Assembly: GCA_028386065.3 (NCBI GenBank)
Contig: JAKUCV010007834.1
Span: 62,001-126,000, forward strand
Direction of reading: 5' to 3'
Source: Turnera subulata
Lineage: Eukaryota; Streptophyta; Magnoliopsida; Malpighiales; Passifloraceae
DNA length: 64,000 nt
Of this stretch, positions 1 through 11,531 are shown piece by piece. The number at the start of each line of letters is the position of its first letter. Position 1 is the first letter of the stretch. Below the pieces are notes generated by a model that was not told where the DNA came from, did not search any database, and was given only the letters and a program-made list of their open reading frames with translations. Position numbers and translations under genes: made by a program.

Positions 1-179
1 TTCCTTGCATGACCGCCACCACTGTTCTCGCTCTTCTCCTCGTTTTTCGCGGGTCCCGGGCCCCTAAAAGACGTTTCTTCCGAGATAGAGCCTCTGTACG
101 CATATTTTTTAGCCGTTATTATTGAGAGACATTGTTTGGAATGAGCAACCATCGTGGACCCACTGGGCCTTAATTTTTT

Positions 180-785
180 GTTGATTCAGGATTAAAGGCA
201 TACTACCCCGTTTTGAAAACAAGCCCTGTTAAGGGCGCGTTGGCCCCTATTTTTATATTTTAATGTCTTCTGTGTGAATAGTAGGGCTTGTCGAGCCTCG
301 ATATTTTGATAAAAACACACCAGGGGCACGTCACCCCTCTTTGATTGATTAATTCCCAAGGGCATGACAAGCCCGTCTATTTGACTTTGGTTAGAAAACT
401 TGTCTGGTCATAGGCTGGGACACCCAAGCTAACTATAAACCAGATGCACAATGAACCCCATCTTTTAAACCGCGATTAGATGATGCTGGGGGCATGATGC
501 CTCACCTCGAGAAAATTGAACCAAAAGCATGATGTGCCCACATTTAGGCAAGGGGCATGGTGCGCTCTATTTCTTTCAAGCATGCCAGGAAACATAGGGG
601 CATGGGACGCCCAGAATATAGAACTCCCAACCGCAAATCGGCATTTTCCTTTAAACCTAGTTAGATGATACAAATGCGTGTGATGCCCGAGATAACCCAA
701 CCACAAAGCAGCATCTTTTTCTTCAAACTAGTTAGATGATGATAGAGGTATGAGATGCCCGGAGATAAGACAACTAGGCCGTGAA
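180..785. repeat. Degenerate tandem array with GGGGCA...TGCCC units
   Basis: A loose repeat with a period of roughly 50-70 bp. Units carry a core like GGGGCATGATGCC, flanked by TTAGATGAT and AACC phrases. The core is a small inverted repeat (GGGCA / TGCCC around three bases). Units are visible near 225, 310, 360, 485, 545, 600, 690 and 750. The same core class recurs near 38640-39440 in another Tat-like 3' region. Confidence 0.6.
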
Positions 786-839
786 ACGACATTCTATACC
801 TTCCCCGATAGATGTTAATGGCAAAAACCAAGAAAAGCA

Positions 840-1465
840 GAGGACCCAGTCCTCTTAATTCTGAGACGAGATGATCCCCAAAAGCTGAGGGCCCAGTCCT
901 CGGGAACCATAAGCCGAGGATCTAGTCCCTGCAGACCATAAGTTGAGGACCCAGTCCTTGCAAACCCAAAGCCTAGGACCCAGCCGTCGAAAACCCATAA
1001 ACCTAGGACCCAGTCCTCGCAAAACCCATAAGCCGAGGACCCAGTCCACGCAAACCCAAAGCCGAGGACCCAGTCCTTGCAAACCTAAAGCCGAGGATCT
1101 AATCCTCGCAAACCCGTAAGTCGAGGACCCAGTCCTCGCGAACCCAAAGCCGACGACCCAGTCCTCGCGAACCCAAAAGCCAAGGACCGAGTTCTCGCGA
1201 ACCTTGAGATGAGTTTGTTTCCTAATAAACCGAGGACGCAGTCCTCGCAAACCCTAGGATGAGATCAGTCACAAAAGCCGAGGGCCCAATCCTCGCAAAC
1301 CCAAAGCCGAGGACCCAGTCGTTGCAAACCCAAAGCCGAGGACCTAGCCCTCACAAAACCATAAGCTGAGGATCTAGTCCTCGCCAAACCTAAGCTGAGG
1401 ACTCGGTCCTCGCAAACCTCGGGATGAGATGATTCCCAAAAGCTGAGGACCTAGTCCTCGCAGAT
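840..1465. repeat. Tandem array of GAGGAC-CCA-GTCCTC hairpin units
   Basis: About 20 units of 25-35 bp follow the pattern GCC-GAGGACCCAGTCCTC-GCAAACCCA. Each unit core is a 6-bp perfect inverted repeat (GAGGAC/GTCCTC) around a three-base loop. Units differ by substitutions, and several are spaced by the phrase GGGATGAGATGATTCC. The array ends about 180 bp before the LTR at 1645. It is non-coding repeat of a retrotransposon 3' UTR. Confidence 0.85.
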
Positions 1466-1644
1466 GATTCCCGGCACCGAGGGCCATTCCCACACAAATC
1501 TTTGGGATGAGATGATTCCCGAAGTGGAGCTTGGAATGCTCCAACCTTTGGCACACACTAACCACATCAATCACTCAAATTTGGTTTTTCCTTTCTTTCG
1601 TTATTTCGTCCTTAGTCTCTAAGGACTCACCAACAAGTGGCACC

Positions 1645-3168
1645 TGTGAACAACCAAATTTGACCCACGGATATTCCTCTAAATTAGGTTTTAAGTACGC
1701 TTAAACCATGAAATTGATGAGATGATTTGATCTTTGGCTAAAGTATACTTAGAATTTAGTTTAGTAGAATCTACATATTTTTGTAATTTGAAACCTTATG
1801 TGTTTAAACCTTAAGATTATTGAGATGATTTAATCTTAAGATAAAAATATATAACAAGGTATAATTTATTAAAATATGTTTCATTTCATTTATTTAAGCT
1901 TTCTTATTTATTTCAACCCAGTCATATTGACATGATTTATTTTTTGGTTAGAGATGAATTTAGAGGCCTAGGTAAATGGAATATGAATTCTCCAGAGTTG
2001 ATTGGCCCATAAACACATTTCTTGTAGACTAATCATATCATTTCTTGATATGATTTTGCATACAATGAGGGGTTTAATGTGTATCAATCAGACATGGAAG
2101 CAATAGGAGGAGTAGTAATCAAGAAAAGAGGATATTCTGGGCTAATTAGGGGTTTAAATCAATTCACGACGGAATTACGGGGATTGGAGTCAAAAAAAGG
2201 GAAAGAACGCATGAAACCCGGAAGGCCGGGCGGTCAACTCTGGTGGACCGCCAGGCCTGGGCGGTCATGCATCCTCAAAACTGTGATTTTCCCCGATTTT
2301 TGTTTCTAATTTGATGCTACACTATTTTGGCCCAGATGTCTAGCCAAAATCTTAATCATTATATGGTGCACGACCCTTGCGCTTCCCTGTACTTTATAAA
2401 TAGGACCTCCTATTCACATCCAAGGGACACATTTCTCTACATACATATCCCCCTATAAGCTTTAGTGCATGGAGAAACTCTGTCTCTCCAAGCCTAAGAA
2501 GATTTATTTGAGTAGAAACTCTGGAGAAATTTCATGGGAAGTATCAACGAAGAGGCAACAAAGGTAGGTCAAGAAGAGATAAAAAATTAGACTAAGAAGG
2601 GGAAAGGAAGTGGGTGAAGGATACAACCCAAGTCAAGGAGCTAGAGGAGGCTACATGGGGTAATTCTAGATCCCTTTTTGTCTATTGTTTGTTGATGATT
2701 TGATGATGATAATGATGCTTTTTGTGATGTAAGTGTTGTGGTGATGCCATAATAAGAACTACGTGGGCTTTGAACCCGGTCGCCGGGGTACGTAGGTGGT
2801 ATCTAGTGGTGGAAACTCAAGCCCAGTTGCTTTTGTTTTCCTTTTTTTTCAGTTTAATTCTGTTTGTTTTATGTGACTTGTTTCCACATAACACACAGTT
2901 TCACAAGGCATACAATTATTCTTTAAATGCACAAAGCTTCGCCCCAACACGAGTGGGTGCTTAACACCTTCCTACCCAAGATGAACCCCTAGGTCCAGCA
3001 TCTTTGGTTCGCTAGTCGGTTGCCTTAAATGGAGTCATTGTTGCTTAAGAACGGTTTTTTCCGAATTTTGCCCTATAGTGCGACTCCAAAGGTGTTCGAT
3101 GATGGTTAGGAAGAAGGTGTAATGGAACAAGTGAGGAGGCCCAATTAATCTTGGGTCGGGTCCTCACA
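1645..3168 (+). repeat. LTR of a plus-strand Tat-like Ty3-gypsy element (copy A)
   Basis: This 1.5-kb block starts TGTGAAC and ends CCTCACA, giving the inverted termini TGTGA/TCACA typical of an LTR. It shares ends and its last 400 bp with the LTR at 40319-42166 and the partial one at 42167-43274: a shared segment beginning AAGAACTACGTG, the phrase AACACCTTCC, and CGACTCCAAAGGTGTT near the end. A TATAAATA box is present at 2395. Immediately after its end comes the reverse transcriptase of a minus-strand element, broken in mid-domain, so this is the right edge of an insertion. It is probably a 3' LTR because 3' UTR arrays lie upstream. The other end of the insertion lies outside the window. 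Confidence 0.8.
2395..2402 (+). promoter_or_regulatory. TATA box in Tat-like LTR A
   Basis: TATAAATA is followed by GGACCTCC about 750 bp into the LTR. The same box and downstream GGACCCC recur at 42311-42318 in the partial LTR C, so it probably marks the LTR transcription start (U3/R boundary). Confidence 0.5.
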
Positions 3169-4493
3169 GTTAGGCCAAACGACATAACCAGAAACTCGTT
3201 GTGGCCATAACGAGTCCTAAATGTTGTCTTGGGCAGATCCTCTGATTTAATTTTCAACTGGTGGTATCCTGACCTCAAATAGATTTTTGAGAAATATTTT
3301 TCCCCCAGCAATTGGTCAAACAGATCATCAATTCGGGGTAAGGGATATTTGTTCTAGACAGTAAGCTTATTAAGTTGTCGGCAATCGATGCATATCCTCA
3401 TTGAACCATCCTTCCTTTAAACAAATAACACCGATGCTCCCCATAGGGATATGCTTGGCCTAATGAACCCTTTACCCAGCAAGTCTTGCAACTAAGTTTT
3501 TAGCTCACGCAGTTCTATAGGGGCCATCCGATATGGCATAATAGACACAGGTTCTGCCCCGGGTATCAGCTTGATGCTAAACTCAACTTCCCGATCAGGT
3601 GGCAACCCCGGCAAATCCTTAGGGAACACATCTAGACACTCTATAACAGTCGGGACTTGCTCAATTTGGGGTTTGGAGTCCCCTAAACTTTGCACCGAGG
3701 CCAGATATAATCATTCGGCTTCTGTACAACTCATTTTATCCTTCTAGAAGATATTACAAGGGGTTGAGAAGAAACGAATTTCCCTTGAACACAAATTCTG
3801 CCTCTCCCGTTGGCTTAAAAATAACTCATTTATTGGCACAATCGACTGGAGCACTATAACGAGACAACCAGTCCATGCCTAGTATTACATCAAACTCTGC
3901 CATAGGCATCATCAACAAATCTGTCGGCATACAATGTCCCACAATCCGAACATCACACTCCCGATATGCATCCTCAAGAAAAACTTGCTCATCAAGAGGC
4001 GTGTACACAACCAATGGGACACTCATTTTGGTAGGTGTCTCAGCAAAATACTTAGCAAAGTGGGAATTTACAAAAGAGCGCGCCCACCCCATGTCAATCA
4101 AAGAAAGAACAGGACATAAACAAACTTTTATTATATCTGTTACAACGGTATTGGAAGCTTTGGCATCCTCTTGAGTGAAGAAGAACACCTGGGCTTGCTC
4201 CTGGCCTATTTGGACACCACTAGCACCTCTGACCATCGAACCACGCCCGACATTACCCTTGCTACGGGATGAAAACGGACTATCGGTTCGTTGGGGTCTA
4301 GGTGGGGGAGAGGCTACGCTGGATGCCGTGGAAGGTGGCTATCCACTAACACAATCCCGTGCATAATGTCCAGTCTGCCTACACAAATAGCACACCAGTG
4401 GAACAGAATAGCGCTCCCGAGCCAAATGTCCAGTCTTGCAACAAAAATGGCACACATTACTTGATTTGCCTTGTGGACTCTGTGCACCACTAC
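3169..4493 (-). pseudogene. Broken gag-pol of a Tekay-like Ty3-gypsy element (zinc knuckle, protease, start of reverse transcriptase)
   Basis: Reading leftward on the minus strand, the order is gag zinc knuckles (4470-4340), aspartic protease (4236-3826) and the N-terminal reverse transcriptase (3695-3169). The second knuckle, CYLCRQTGHYARDC, is intact; the first has lost its final Cys (CHFCCKTGHLARER). The protease shows IDMGWARSFV where DTGA or DPGA is usual, then FDVILGMDWL. The RT start shows FPKDLPGLPPDREVEF and PYRMAP, then [12 protein letters not shown] and MSFGLT. These are typical of chromoviruses of the Tekay/Del group. The frame is interrupted by stops and shifts. The RT is cut at 3169 by LTR A, and the gag is cut at 4493 by the element at 4494-14876; more gag continues at 14877. 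Confidence 0.88.
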
Positions 4494-7400
4494 TGTAACG
4501 CCCCAAATTTTTCATAATCAAAATTATAAAATTTTTAAAATTTTTATTCCATTTTTACTCTCCTGATATTTTCGAGTTTTTGGTCGAGGAAATGTTTCTT
4601 TTCCTCGGAAGTTATCTCTTCTATGTTGGTACATGCCTTTAATTAGTTTTTCTATGGAGTTAATTTATGTTTGGAGGTGAAACACATGTTTTAATGTAGT
4701 TTCGGGTTAAACTACGTCGTTTTGGTGGAGCGAGTACATTAAAAACATATCCTTGTCGCGTTTTGACCGAGGGGGTAAGTCTTTTTTGACTTGAGGAGAC
4801 AGAGGTACCAAACGGCATCGTTGCTTAGCAAAGTGACATCGTTTTGGATGCAACCGAAGCCTAGGGTTACCTTGGATATTTAAGCATCACTTTTACTCTC
4901 TCCCTCTTCAATCTATCTCCTTCTCCTTCTCTCTCCAGCCGGCAATCTCTCCTTTTCTTTTCTCTACTCTCTCTCACGAGCACACAAGGTCACCGCCACC
5001 ACTTTTTCTTCGTCTCTTCCTCTCCTTTCTTTGCAAACACCGCAGCCATCTAACACCTGCAGAAGAGAGGAGTGGTTCGTGGCAGACTGGTGGCGGAGGA
5101 ACCAAGGTTGCCTTGGTTTGCACGCGTACGACGGGGCCCGGGGTTTGGAATCGCCGAGCCGTCGACACTCGTCCTTCTTCTCCCCTTCGACCCGCGTCCC
5201 TCTTCCGCCATCTCTACAGGTCTCGATCACTAGAGGTCGTACGACGGAGAATGCGAGGGCAAACTCGAGTCTGCTGCCGCCACCATTCACCGCAGTGGTG
5301 CGTGTCGCTGGTGCTCGGCGAACCGGTGAATTCCGGTGGTGAGGACGGGTTGGTCGTGTTGGTTTTCATCGGTCTGTGTGCCGGTGTCAAGGCTCGTGGT
5401 GGAATCGAGCGGTCTTGCCGCCATCTATTCCGGTAATTCTTTGATTTGACCCCTTTCCCCCTTCCTTCTCTTTTTGTTATCGAGCTCTAGTGGTGATTAA
5501 TCGAGCTCTGTTTTGTTTGGGGCTTGTGTTGTTGCTTGGCTGGTGGTCGATTGTAGATGGTGTTGATGGTCGAGATGTCTACTGTCGCATGAGTTCATGG
5601 GCAGAATGTTTGGGGCTTCGATTATGAAAGCTCTGACACGAACCGAGGCTTTGAGGAGGTGGATCCATTACTGCCACGTACAGATTCGATTCTGGGTAAG
5701 TGTACAACATCCTTGATTCGTTTCTGGTTTGTTTCAGTGATTTATGGGTGTTGTGTTGTTGATTTGGAGTTGCTTTGGTGTTCAGTTGTATTGTTAGGAT
5801 GTTTTGGACGTTTCTGGACTGCTGTGAAATCTCCGGCGAGGTTACCACCGGAATCCGGCGAGGCGGATTGTTCCTCGGATTGAAGGGTATCTTTCCGTTG
5901 ATGTTATGTTTTTATGCTTCCATACATGGCATGTAACATAACTAAACGAGTGAATGTGATGTACCAGGGTAGTCGGGTTTAGTGGAAACCGGGTGTAGGG
6001 AAAGAGTGACACGTGGCCGGATTATGTCCGACGTGTGAAGTGTCTCTAGGACGGGTAACTTTGGGCTCGGGTGTAACCTTAGAGCGGGTATAGGGTAAAT
6101 CGGGCCTAGGCCCTTAGAGGACGCTATATCTTTGAAGGTGATAGTTTTGGACTAAATAAGCATGGGCTTTAAGCCCAATGATATATTTGGGCTTAGTAGT
6201 GAGTTTTGATGTTATGGGTTTTAGGCCTAGATGAAGGACTTGGACTTAGTTGGGGTTGAAGCCTGTGAAACTTAGGCCCGTGACATGTTGGGTATGTGGA
6301 CCATGAGTGGGATTGAATCTCTGGGCTTAGGCCCTGGCTTTGGAAGTAAATGGGCCTAGACGTTTTATAAACATAATGGGGTTGGAAGGATTAAGTTGTT
6401 ATAATAATGTAATCACGTAGCTAGCATGCATCTATCATGTCCTATGGTTGCAATATATGTGACCCCGTTGTGTCATAACATAGGATTTGTCGAAGCAAGG
6501 CAGTGTACCGGATTTTCCAAGGCAATTTCTATAGCCCAGGTGAGGACATATAAACCCTTGTATGCATTACCGCCAACAATACTCGGTTAATTAACTTGAT
6601 ATGCAGAGTGGTAATATTTGTTTGGCACTGAATGCTGTATGCGTGTATGCCTGTTGTGCTGATGTTGCTATTTGCAAAGTGTATTATGTTGATGATACCT
6701 ATGACGTGGTGTGCCTGATTATGTGACCTGTTGTCCGATGTGATGTATTGTGCCTATCTAGCATGACTTGTTTGGTTATGTTAAACAAATGAGATATAGA
6801 TTTATTGGTTTGTGTGGTAGACTGTGGCCTGGGGGCCCAAACTTGAGAATAAGATACTAAAACCACACAACACTGTTTGATCATAACTTATGGCACAACT
6901 CTTAAAACATAATTGAGAATAACGAACTATAATAGTTCTACTGTGGGGCTGTTGACCGGTTGGTTCGAGCGGGAGGTGATACCCCTCGGGATTGCATGCG
7001 GGATAGCATGGTATATGCGGTATAGCATATGGGTCTGTGATGACCGGTTCTACCTCCCTCTTTCTATCTCCCCCTTTATACCTCCCTCTTTCTCTATGTC
7101 TGTCTCTCTCTCTCACTGATTGTATTGGGCCTTGCCCTGTTTATATTGGGCTTATGCCCTGGTTGTCTCATGAGACGAGACTGAGCTCGATGCACACAGT
7201 AGAGGACCCTAATAAAATATTAAATCCTAATAAAATATTTAAACCTAATAACAAAGATAATAATATAAGTAATGATAAGTGATGGTTTAAAGTCTGATGA
7301 TGACTTGTTTCGTGTATTGAAACTTTTTGTGCACTGTGATTGCTATTGCTTATTGCCGGTGTATTTGTAGTTGATTTGTAATAGTATACTTTGGTTTATT

Positions 7401-7827
7401 TGTTTGCGGTGAGACAGTGGTTGGTCTCACCCCCTCACAGTTTTTACACAGGATAACTAATCTTGGATCAGGGTCGCATTCAGGTAGCTGAGCCTACTTT
7501 CCTTTGGGGACGGATCCATAGGTTGACACTTCGTATGTCTGTATTTGTCGCTGAAGTAGATATTGATTTTCCGCTGCATAACTTATCGGGAAGTTGTTTG
7601 TATTGTTCGGATTGAACACTTGTTTTCCGGTTGGTTTTCCGGTGTTTACAGGGCTTGATAAGCCCGGTTTACTTTTGAGTCTTTAAGCATCCTGATGTTT
7701 AATTTGTTACTTTCAGTTTTGATGATATGTTCTACATAGTGTTTGGCATCCCTGGACTCAAGGGCATTTGTGTCTCTTTACTGTCACTTATGTTTTGTAT
7801 ATTTGGTTTTGGGATGCGGTCGTTCCA
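4494..7827 (+). repeat. 5' LTR of the Tekay-like element
   Basis: A 3334-bp LTR starting TGTAACG and ending TTCCA, nearly collinear with 11532-14876. It includes an AT-rich start, a CT-rich tract near 4895-4975 after GGATATTTAAGC (possible TATA), a moderately GC-rich stretch around 5040-5440 and a CT-rich tract near 7050-7120. Open frames at 4964-5436 and 6802-7119 are repeated in the other LTR with shifts, which argues against genes. Confidence 0.9.
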
Positions 7828-7830
7828 GCT

Positions 7831-7845
7831 TGGTAGCGGAGCAGG
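7831..7845 (+). other. Primer binding site of the Tekay-like element
   Basis: TGGTAGCGGAGCAGG begins three bases after the LTR end. It resembles the usual plant initiator-tRNA-Met site (TGGTATCAGAGC) but differs at two positions. Copia element 2 carries the same variant, TGGTAGCGGAGCC, at 30972-30984 on the minus strand. Confidence 0.7.
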
Positions 7846-10800
7846 CTTTAGGTCCTTGGTTTTTAACTAGTGTCTAGTTGTGATTTGTTTGTGCATTAGC
7901 CTGTTCCTCATTTTGTGTCGTTTTTAAACTATTTTTGACAAGTTGCATTCATATTAGTGTCGATATGGATCCGATAGGCCAGTACCTCAATGCTAAGGGT
8001 TGGAAAGACCCGAAAATGAAATTTTAGTCTTTGGTTGTCGATGTCGGTTTTAGTGTTACATCCACTGTCTTAATAAATCTAGGTAAACCTTAGACCTCGG
8101 CTTGTGATTCTCTTCGGTATTGTGAGGGAGTATAACATCTAAGAGTTTGAAAGGCTTGCTCGTAACGCGGGTGGCTTGCCCTGCGTAGTCAATGAGATGC
8201 TGTGTTGTTAACAATGGTGGTAACACTTGATGTGGGGTCAGTTCGAGACGATTTTTCCTGCTCTATGTGAAGTAGCTTTTCCAGCGGGACAGAGTTATCA
8301 CTCTTCGTGGCTTGAAGTTCAAATGGTGTGTCGTTGCGACGGTACAGCGTTGTCGACACGTTTTATTATCTGGTTTGAGTAATGATGGTGGCAAGTTCAT
8401 AATTGTGCACCATGCAATTTCGAAATCTGGAATTGATGTCAGGTGCTGTTGTCATGTCGTTGTGGTTGTTATTCCCAAAAGAATGTTTTATGACTGTTAG
8501 GGTCTCTGGCGATAATGATGTGGATCAGGTTTGTCGAGGTGCGTCGACGAAGTGATTGATCAGTTTCTATTATGTTCTTATCGTGATGGACTCGGGTGAG
8601 TTCGATATGATATTCGGTTGGATTGGTTGTCCAGGCATCAGATAATGGTGGATTGTCGGGCCAAGGTAGCGTGCTTGACTTCTCTGTCAGGGCGAAGATT
8701 GTTTTCTTTGAAGAGCGAGGAGCTCTGCCAGCTTGTTGTTTCTCGATTATCTGGACTTTTAGTATGATCCAAAAGTGATGTGAGGCTCCTTGCTCACGTG
8801 AATGATTCTACGGTACTAGTGCCGGGTTTGGAGGATATCCCAATAGTGAGGGAGTTTCCAAATGTTTCCCCTGATGCGTTGTCAGGTTTACCTCTGAAGC
8901 GTGAGGTAGAGTATACAGTGGACTCGGTACGGGGAGTTGCTTCTATTTCAATTCCGCCTTACAGAGTGGCTTCGACTGAACTTCTGGGATTGATGAAACA
9001 ACTGTGGTTGTTGGATCAAGGTTTCATTTAACCGAGCATCTCGCCGTAGATGCACCAGTTTTGTTCGAGGAAGAAAAGCATGGCAGTATGCGGAGGTGTG
9101 TTCACTAGATTGTTGAACAAGTATCCTGTACCCAGATTGATGACTCATTCAATCACTTGCAAAGTGTTATCAAACTCTGCCGTATGATCCAGTTACCATC
9201 ATATCCGGATTGCGGAGTAGGACATACCATGATTGTGTTCCACACTCGGTATGGTCTCTATGGGTCGTTGTTGTTCCGTTCGGGTTGACAAAACTTCTGT
9301 AGTTTTCATGTGTGTGATGCATGGGGTGCTCCATGAATTCTTTGACAGGTTTGTGGTTGTTTTTTTTTTCATGATACGTTTTTGTCTGCTCGAGGAGTAA
9401 GGCCGAGTATGAGGTGCATTTGAGACTAGTGTTGCAGAGGCTGAGGGAGGAACAACTTTATGCCAAACTCAGCAAGTGCGAGTTTTGGCTGGATGAAGTT
9501 TTCTTCCTCGGGCATATTGTGTCCGGTGAGGAAATTAAGTTGGACCAGGCCAAGGTGAGGGCAATTATGGAATGGGAACCACCGTAGAAGTTACCCGAGG
9601 TACGAAGTTTCTTGGACTTATTGGCTTGTATCAGGGGGTTTATGGATGGTTTCCTTTGATAGCGGATCCCATGACGAGCTTTTGGGGTTTAGTTTGCGTC
9701 TTTGTTTGGGATATGCTGTCACGTGGTGTTAGGGAGTTGTTTGACTTATGCACCTATTTTGTTGTTGCGAGACTCTGTGTGGGGTACACGGTGATTGGTG
9801 ATGCTTCTTGTTGGGGTTTGGGATGTGACCTCATGCAGGAGGGTCGGTCGTTGCTTATGCCTCTAGGCAGTTGGGAACTCAGGAGAAGAGTTACCAAGCC
9901 CATGATCTGGAATTAGCTGTTGTGTTCTTTGTTCTGAAATCTAAGGACACCGTTCGTGTGGCCGAAAGTGTCGGATTCTCACGAATCACAAGAAAGTTGC
10001 CTCTGTGGTTCGAGAGTTAGTTTCTTGTACTTTATCTTCCTTGGAAGAGTTGGTTGGATGCACAGTAGGAGGTGGACGACACCGATGCTTTGTTATTCAG
10101 TTCTAGCATCCAACTGACCTTGCGGGACAAAATCATTGAGTTGTTTCTTTTGGTAATCCTCATCTAGCTAAGCTGCAGAACAAGGCTCTCGGTGGAGAGA
10201 GTTCTAGTTTCTATATTCGGAAGGATGGTGCTTAGATGACCGGTGATCGGTTGTGTTTCCGGATGTCGATGATTTGAGGAGATGGATCATGGATGACGTG
10301 CATAACATGCCCTATGCTATGCATCCGGGTAACACCAAAATGTATCAGAACTTGATGAGTCATTATTGGTAGCCCAGGATGAAGAAGGATGTTACGGAAT
10401 TTGTGGCTCGTTGTATGACTTGCCAGCAGGTGAAAGTCGAGCATCAGACTCATGCGGGCAAGTTGAGATCTTTGACTATTCCACAGTGGATGCGGAAAAA
10501 ATATCATTACGCACTTTGTGATTGGGTTAGTGCGGACCCGAGGTCAGCATGATGCCAGATGGGTCACTATCGAGAGGCTAACCAAGTCAGGTCGTTTCCT
10601 TTTTGTATACGAGGCAGATATGATGGATAAGCTAGTGTAGTTGTATGTTTCGGTACTGTGAGACTACAAGAAGTTCCATTGTTCATTGTTTTGGACAGAG
10701 ATCCGAGGTTTACTTCCACCTCTGGAAGAGTTGCAATCAGCTATGAGTGCTAAGCTGAGTCTTAGTATTGCTTTTACCTGTAGATCGATGGACGGTTGGA

Positions 10801-11517
10801 GTTTTCTCTTCTGACACCAGGGGGTATGCTTTGAGTTGATGTGCTTAACATCATTTCCATTCTAGTTTTGATGCCTTACGATGCATTATACGGGCAGAAA
10901 TGTCATAGTTCAGTCTATCGGGAAGATGTAGGTCTAAGACAGGTGATTGGTCCGGACCTGGTCCAAGGGACGGTAGATCAGATCGGGGTGGTCGAGCAGT
11001 GCATGATAGTTGCTTAAGACCGACAACAAGGGTTTGCTTATATGCATCATCGTGAGGTGGAGTACAGTGTAGGTGACGGGACATTCCTCCGTGTTGCTCC
11101 TGGATAGTTGTTATCCGGTTTGGGAGGCAGGGCAGGTTGAGCCCTTGTTTATATTGATCTATATGAGATCAGTGAGTGGGTTAATCCACTTCTATATCAT
11201 TGACGTTTCGGAGGATCTGTCTCACTTACACGATGTATTCCATGCCTTGATGGTGTGTTGTTATCGATCTGTTCTGTGTCATGTAGTATTACTGACAGAG
11301 GAGGAAGGGGTCTGATGATTCGATCTATGTTGGGGAGCTGGTGTAGATTCTGGCTCTGGGAGTACGGCAGTTAACGGGACGTACCATTCTTATGGTTTGG
11401 GTTCGATGGAGCCTTATACCCTGAATGATGCTTCTTGGGAGGTTGAGTCCCATGTGGAGAGCAGTGTTCACATCTGTTCTGTCTCTTCTCTCAAAATTTC
11501 GAGGACAAAATTTTTAT

Positions 11518-11531
11518 AAGTGGGGTAGAAC
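11518..11531 (+). other. Polypurine tract of the Tekay-like element
   Basis: AAGTGGGGTAGAAC sits immediately upstream of the 3' LTR start TGTAACG, where plus-strand priming of an LTR retrotransposon occurs. Confidence 0.65.

Larger units (their letters stand above)
1..1644 (+). mobile_element. 3' untranslated region of a plus-strand Tat-like Ty3-gypsy element
   Basis: No protein-coding gene is visible. The stretch lies directly upstream of an LTR that starts at 1645 and resembles the segment upstream of the related LTR at 40319, including the phrase TGGGATGAGATGATTCCC and a shared approach to the LTR start. It is dominated by two tandem arrays listed separately. Tat/Ogre-lineage elements are known for a long, fast-changing, tandem-repeat-rich 3' UTR between pol and the 3' LTR, which fits. 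The 5' part of this element lies beyond the left edge. Open frames here, such as the one at 855-1250 on the minus strand, are translations of tandem repeats and are not genes. Confidence 0.65.
7828..11531 (+). pseudogene. Decayed gag-pol of the Tekay-like element
   Basis: Gag is essentially absent. A protease end (EFDMIFG) is seen near 8600. RT starts near 8820 (REFPNVSPDALSGLPLKREV). The palm and connection follow at 9340-9590 (FDRFVVV, then KAEYEVHLRLVLQRLREEQL-like and LGHIVSGEE-like translations in alternating frames). RNase H lies near 9790-9930 (GDASCWGLGCDLMQEGR). The integrase zinc-finger region is at 10310-10450 (HPGNTKMYQNL, then CMTCQQVKVEHQ). A chromodomain-like tail lies at 11150-11500 (EDLSHLHDVFH). 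Many frameshifts and stops rule out function. The order and motifs match a plant chromovirus. Confidence 0.85.

Noticed and set aside
855..1250. 131-codon minus-strand ORF
   Set aside because: It is a translation of the 30-bp hairpin array; repetitive peptide, no domain, no gene-like context.
4964..5436. Several overlapping ORFs of about 100 codons, also seen at 12001-12496
   Set aside because: They lie in matching places of the two LTRs of one element, differ by frameshifts and have no domain.
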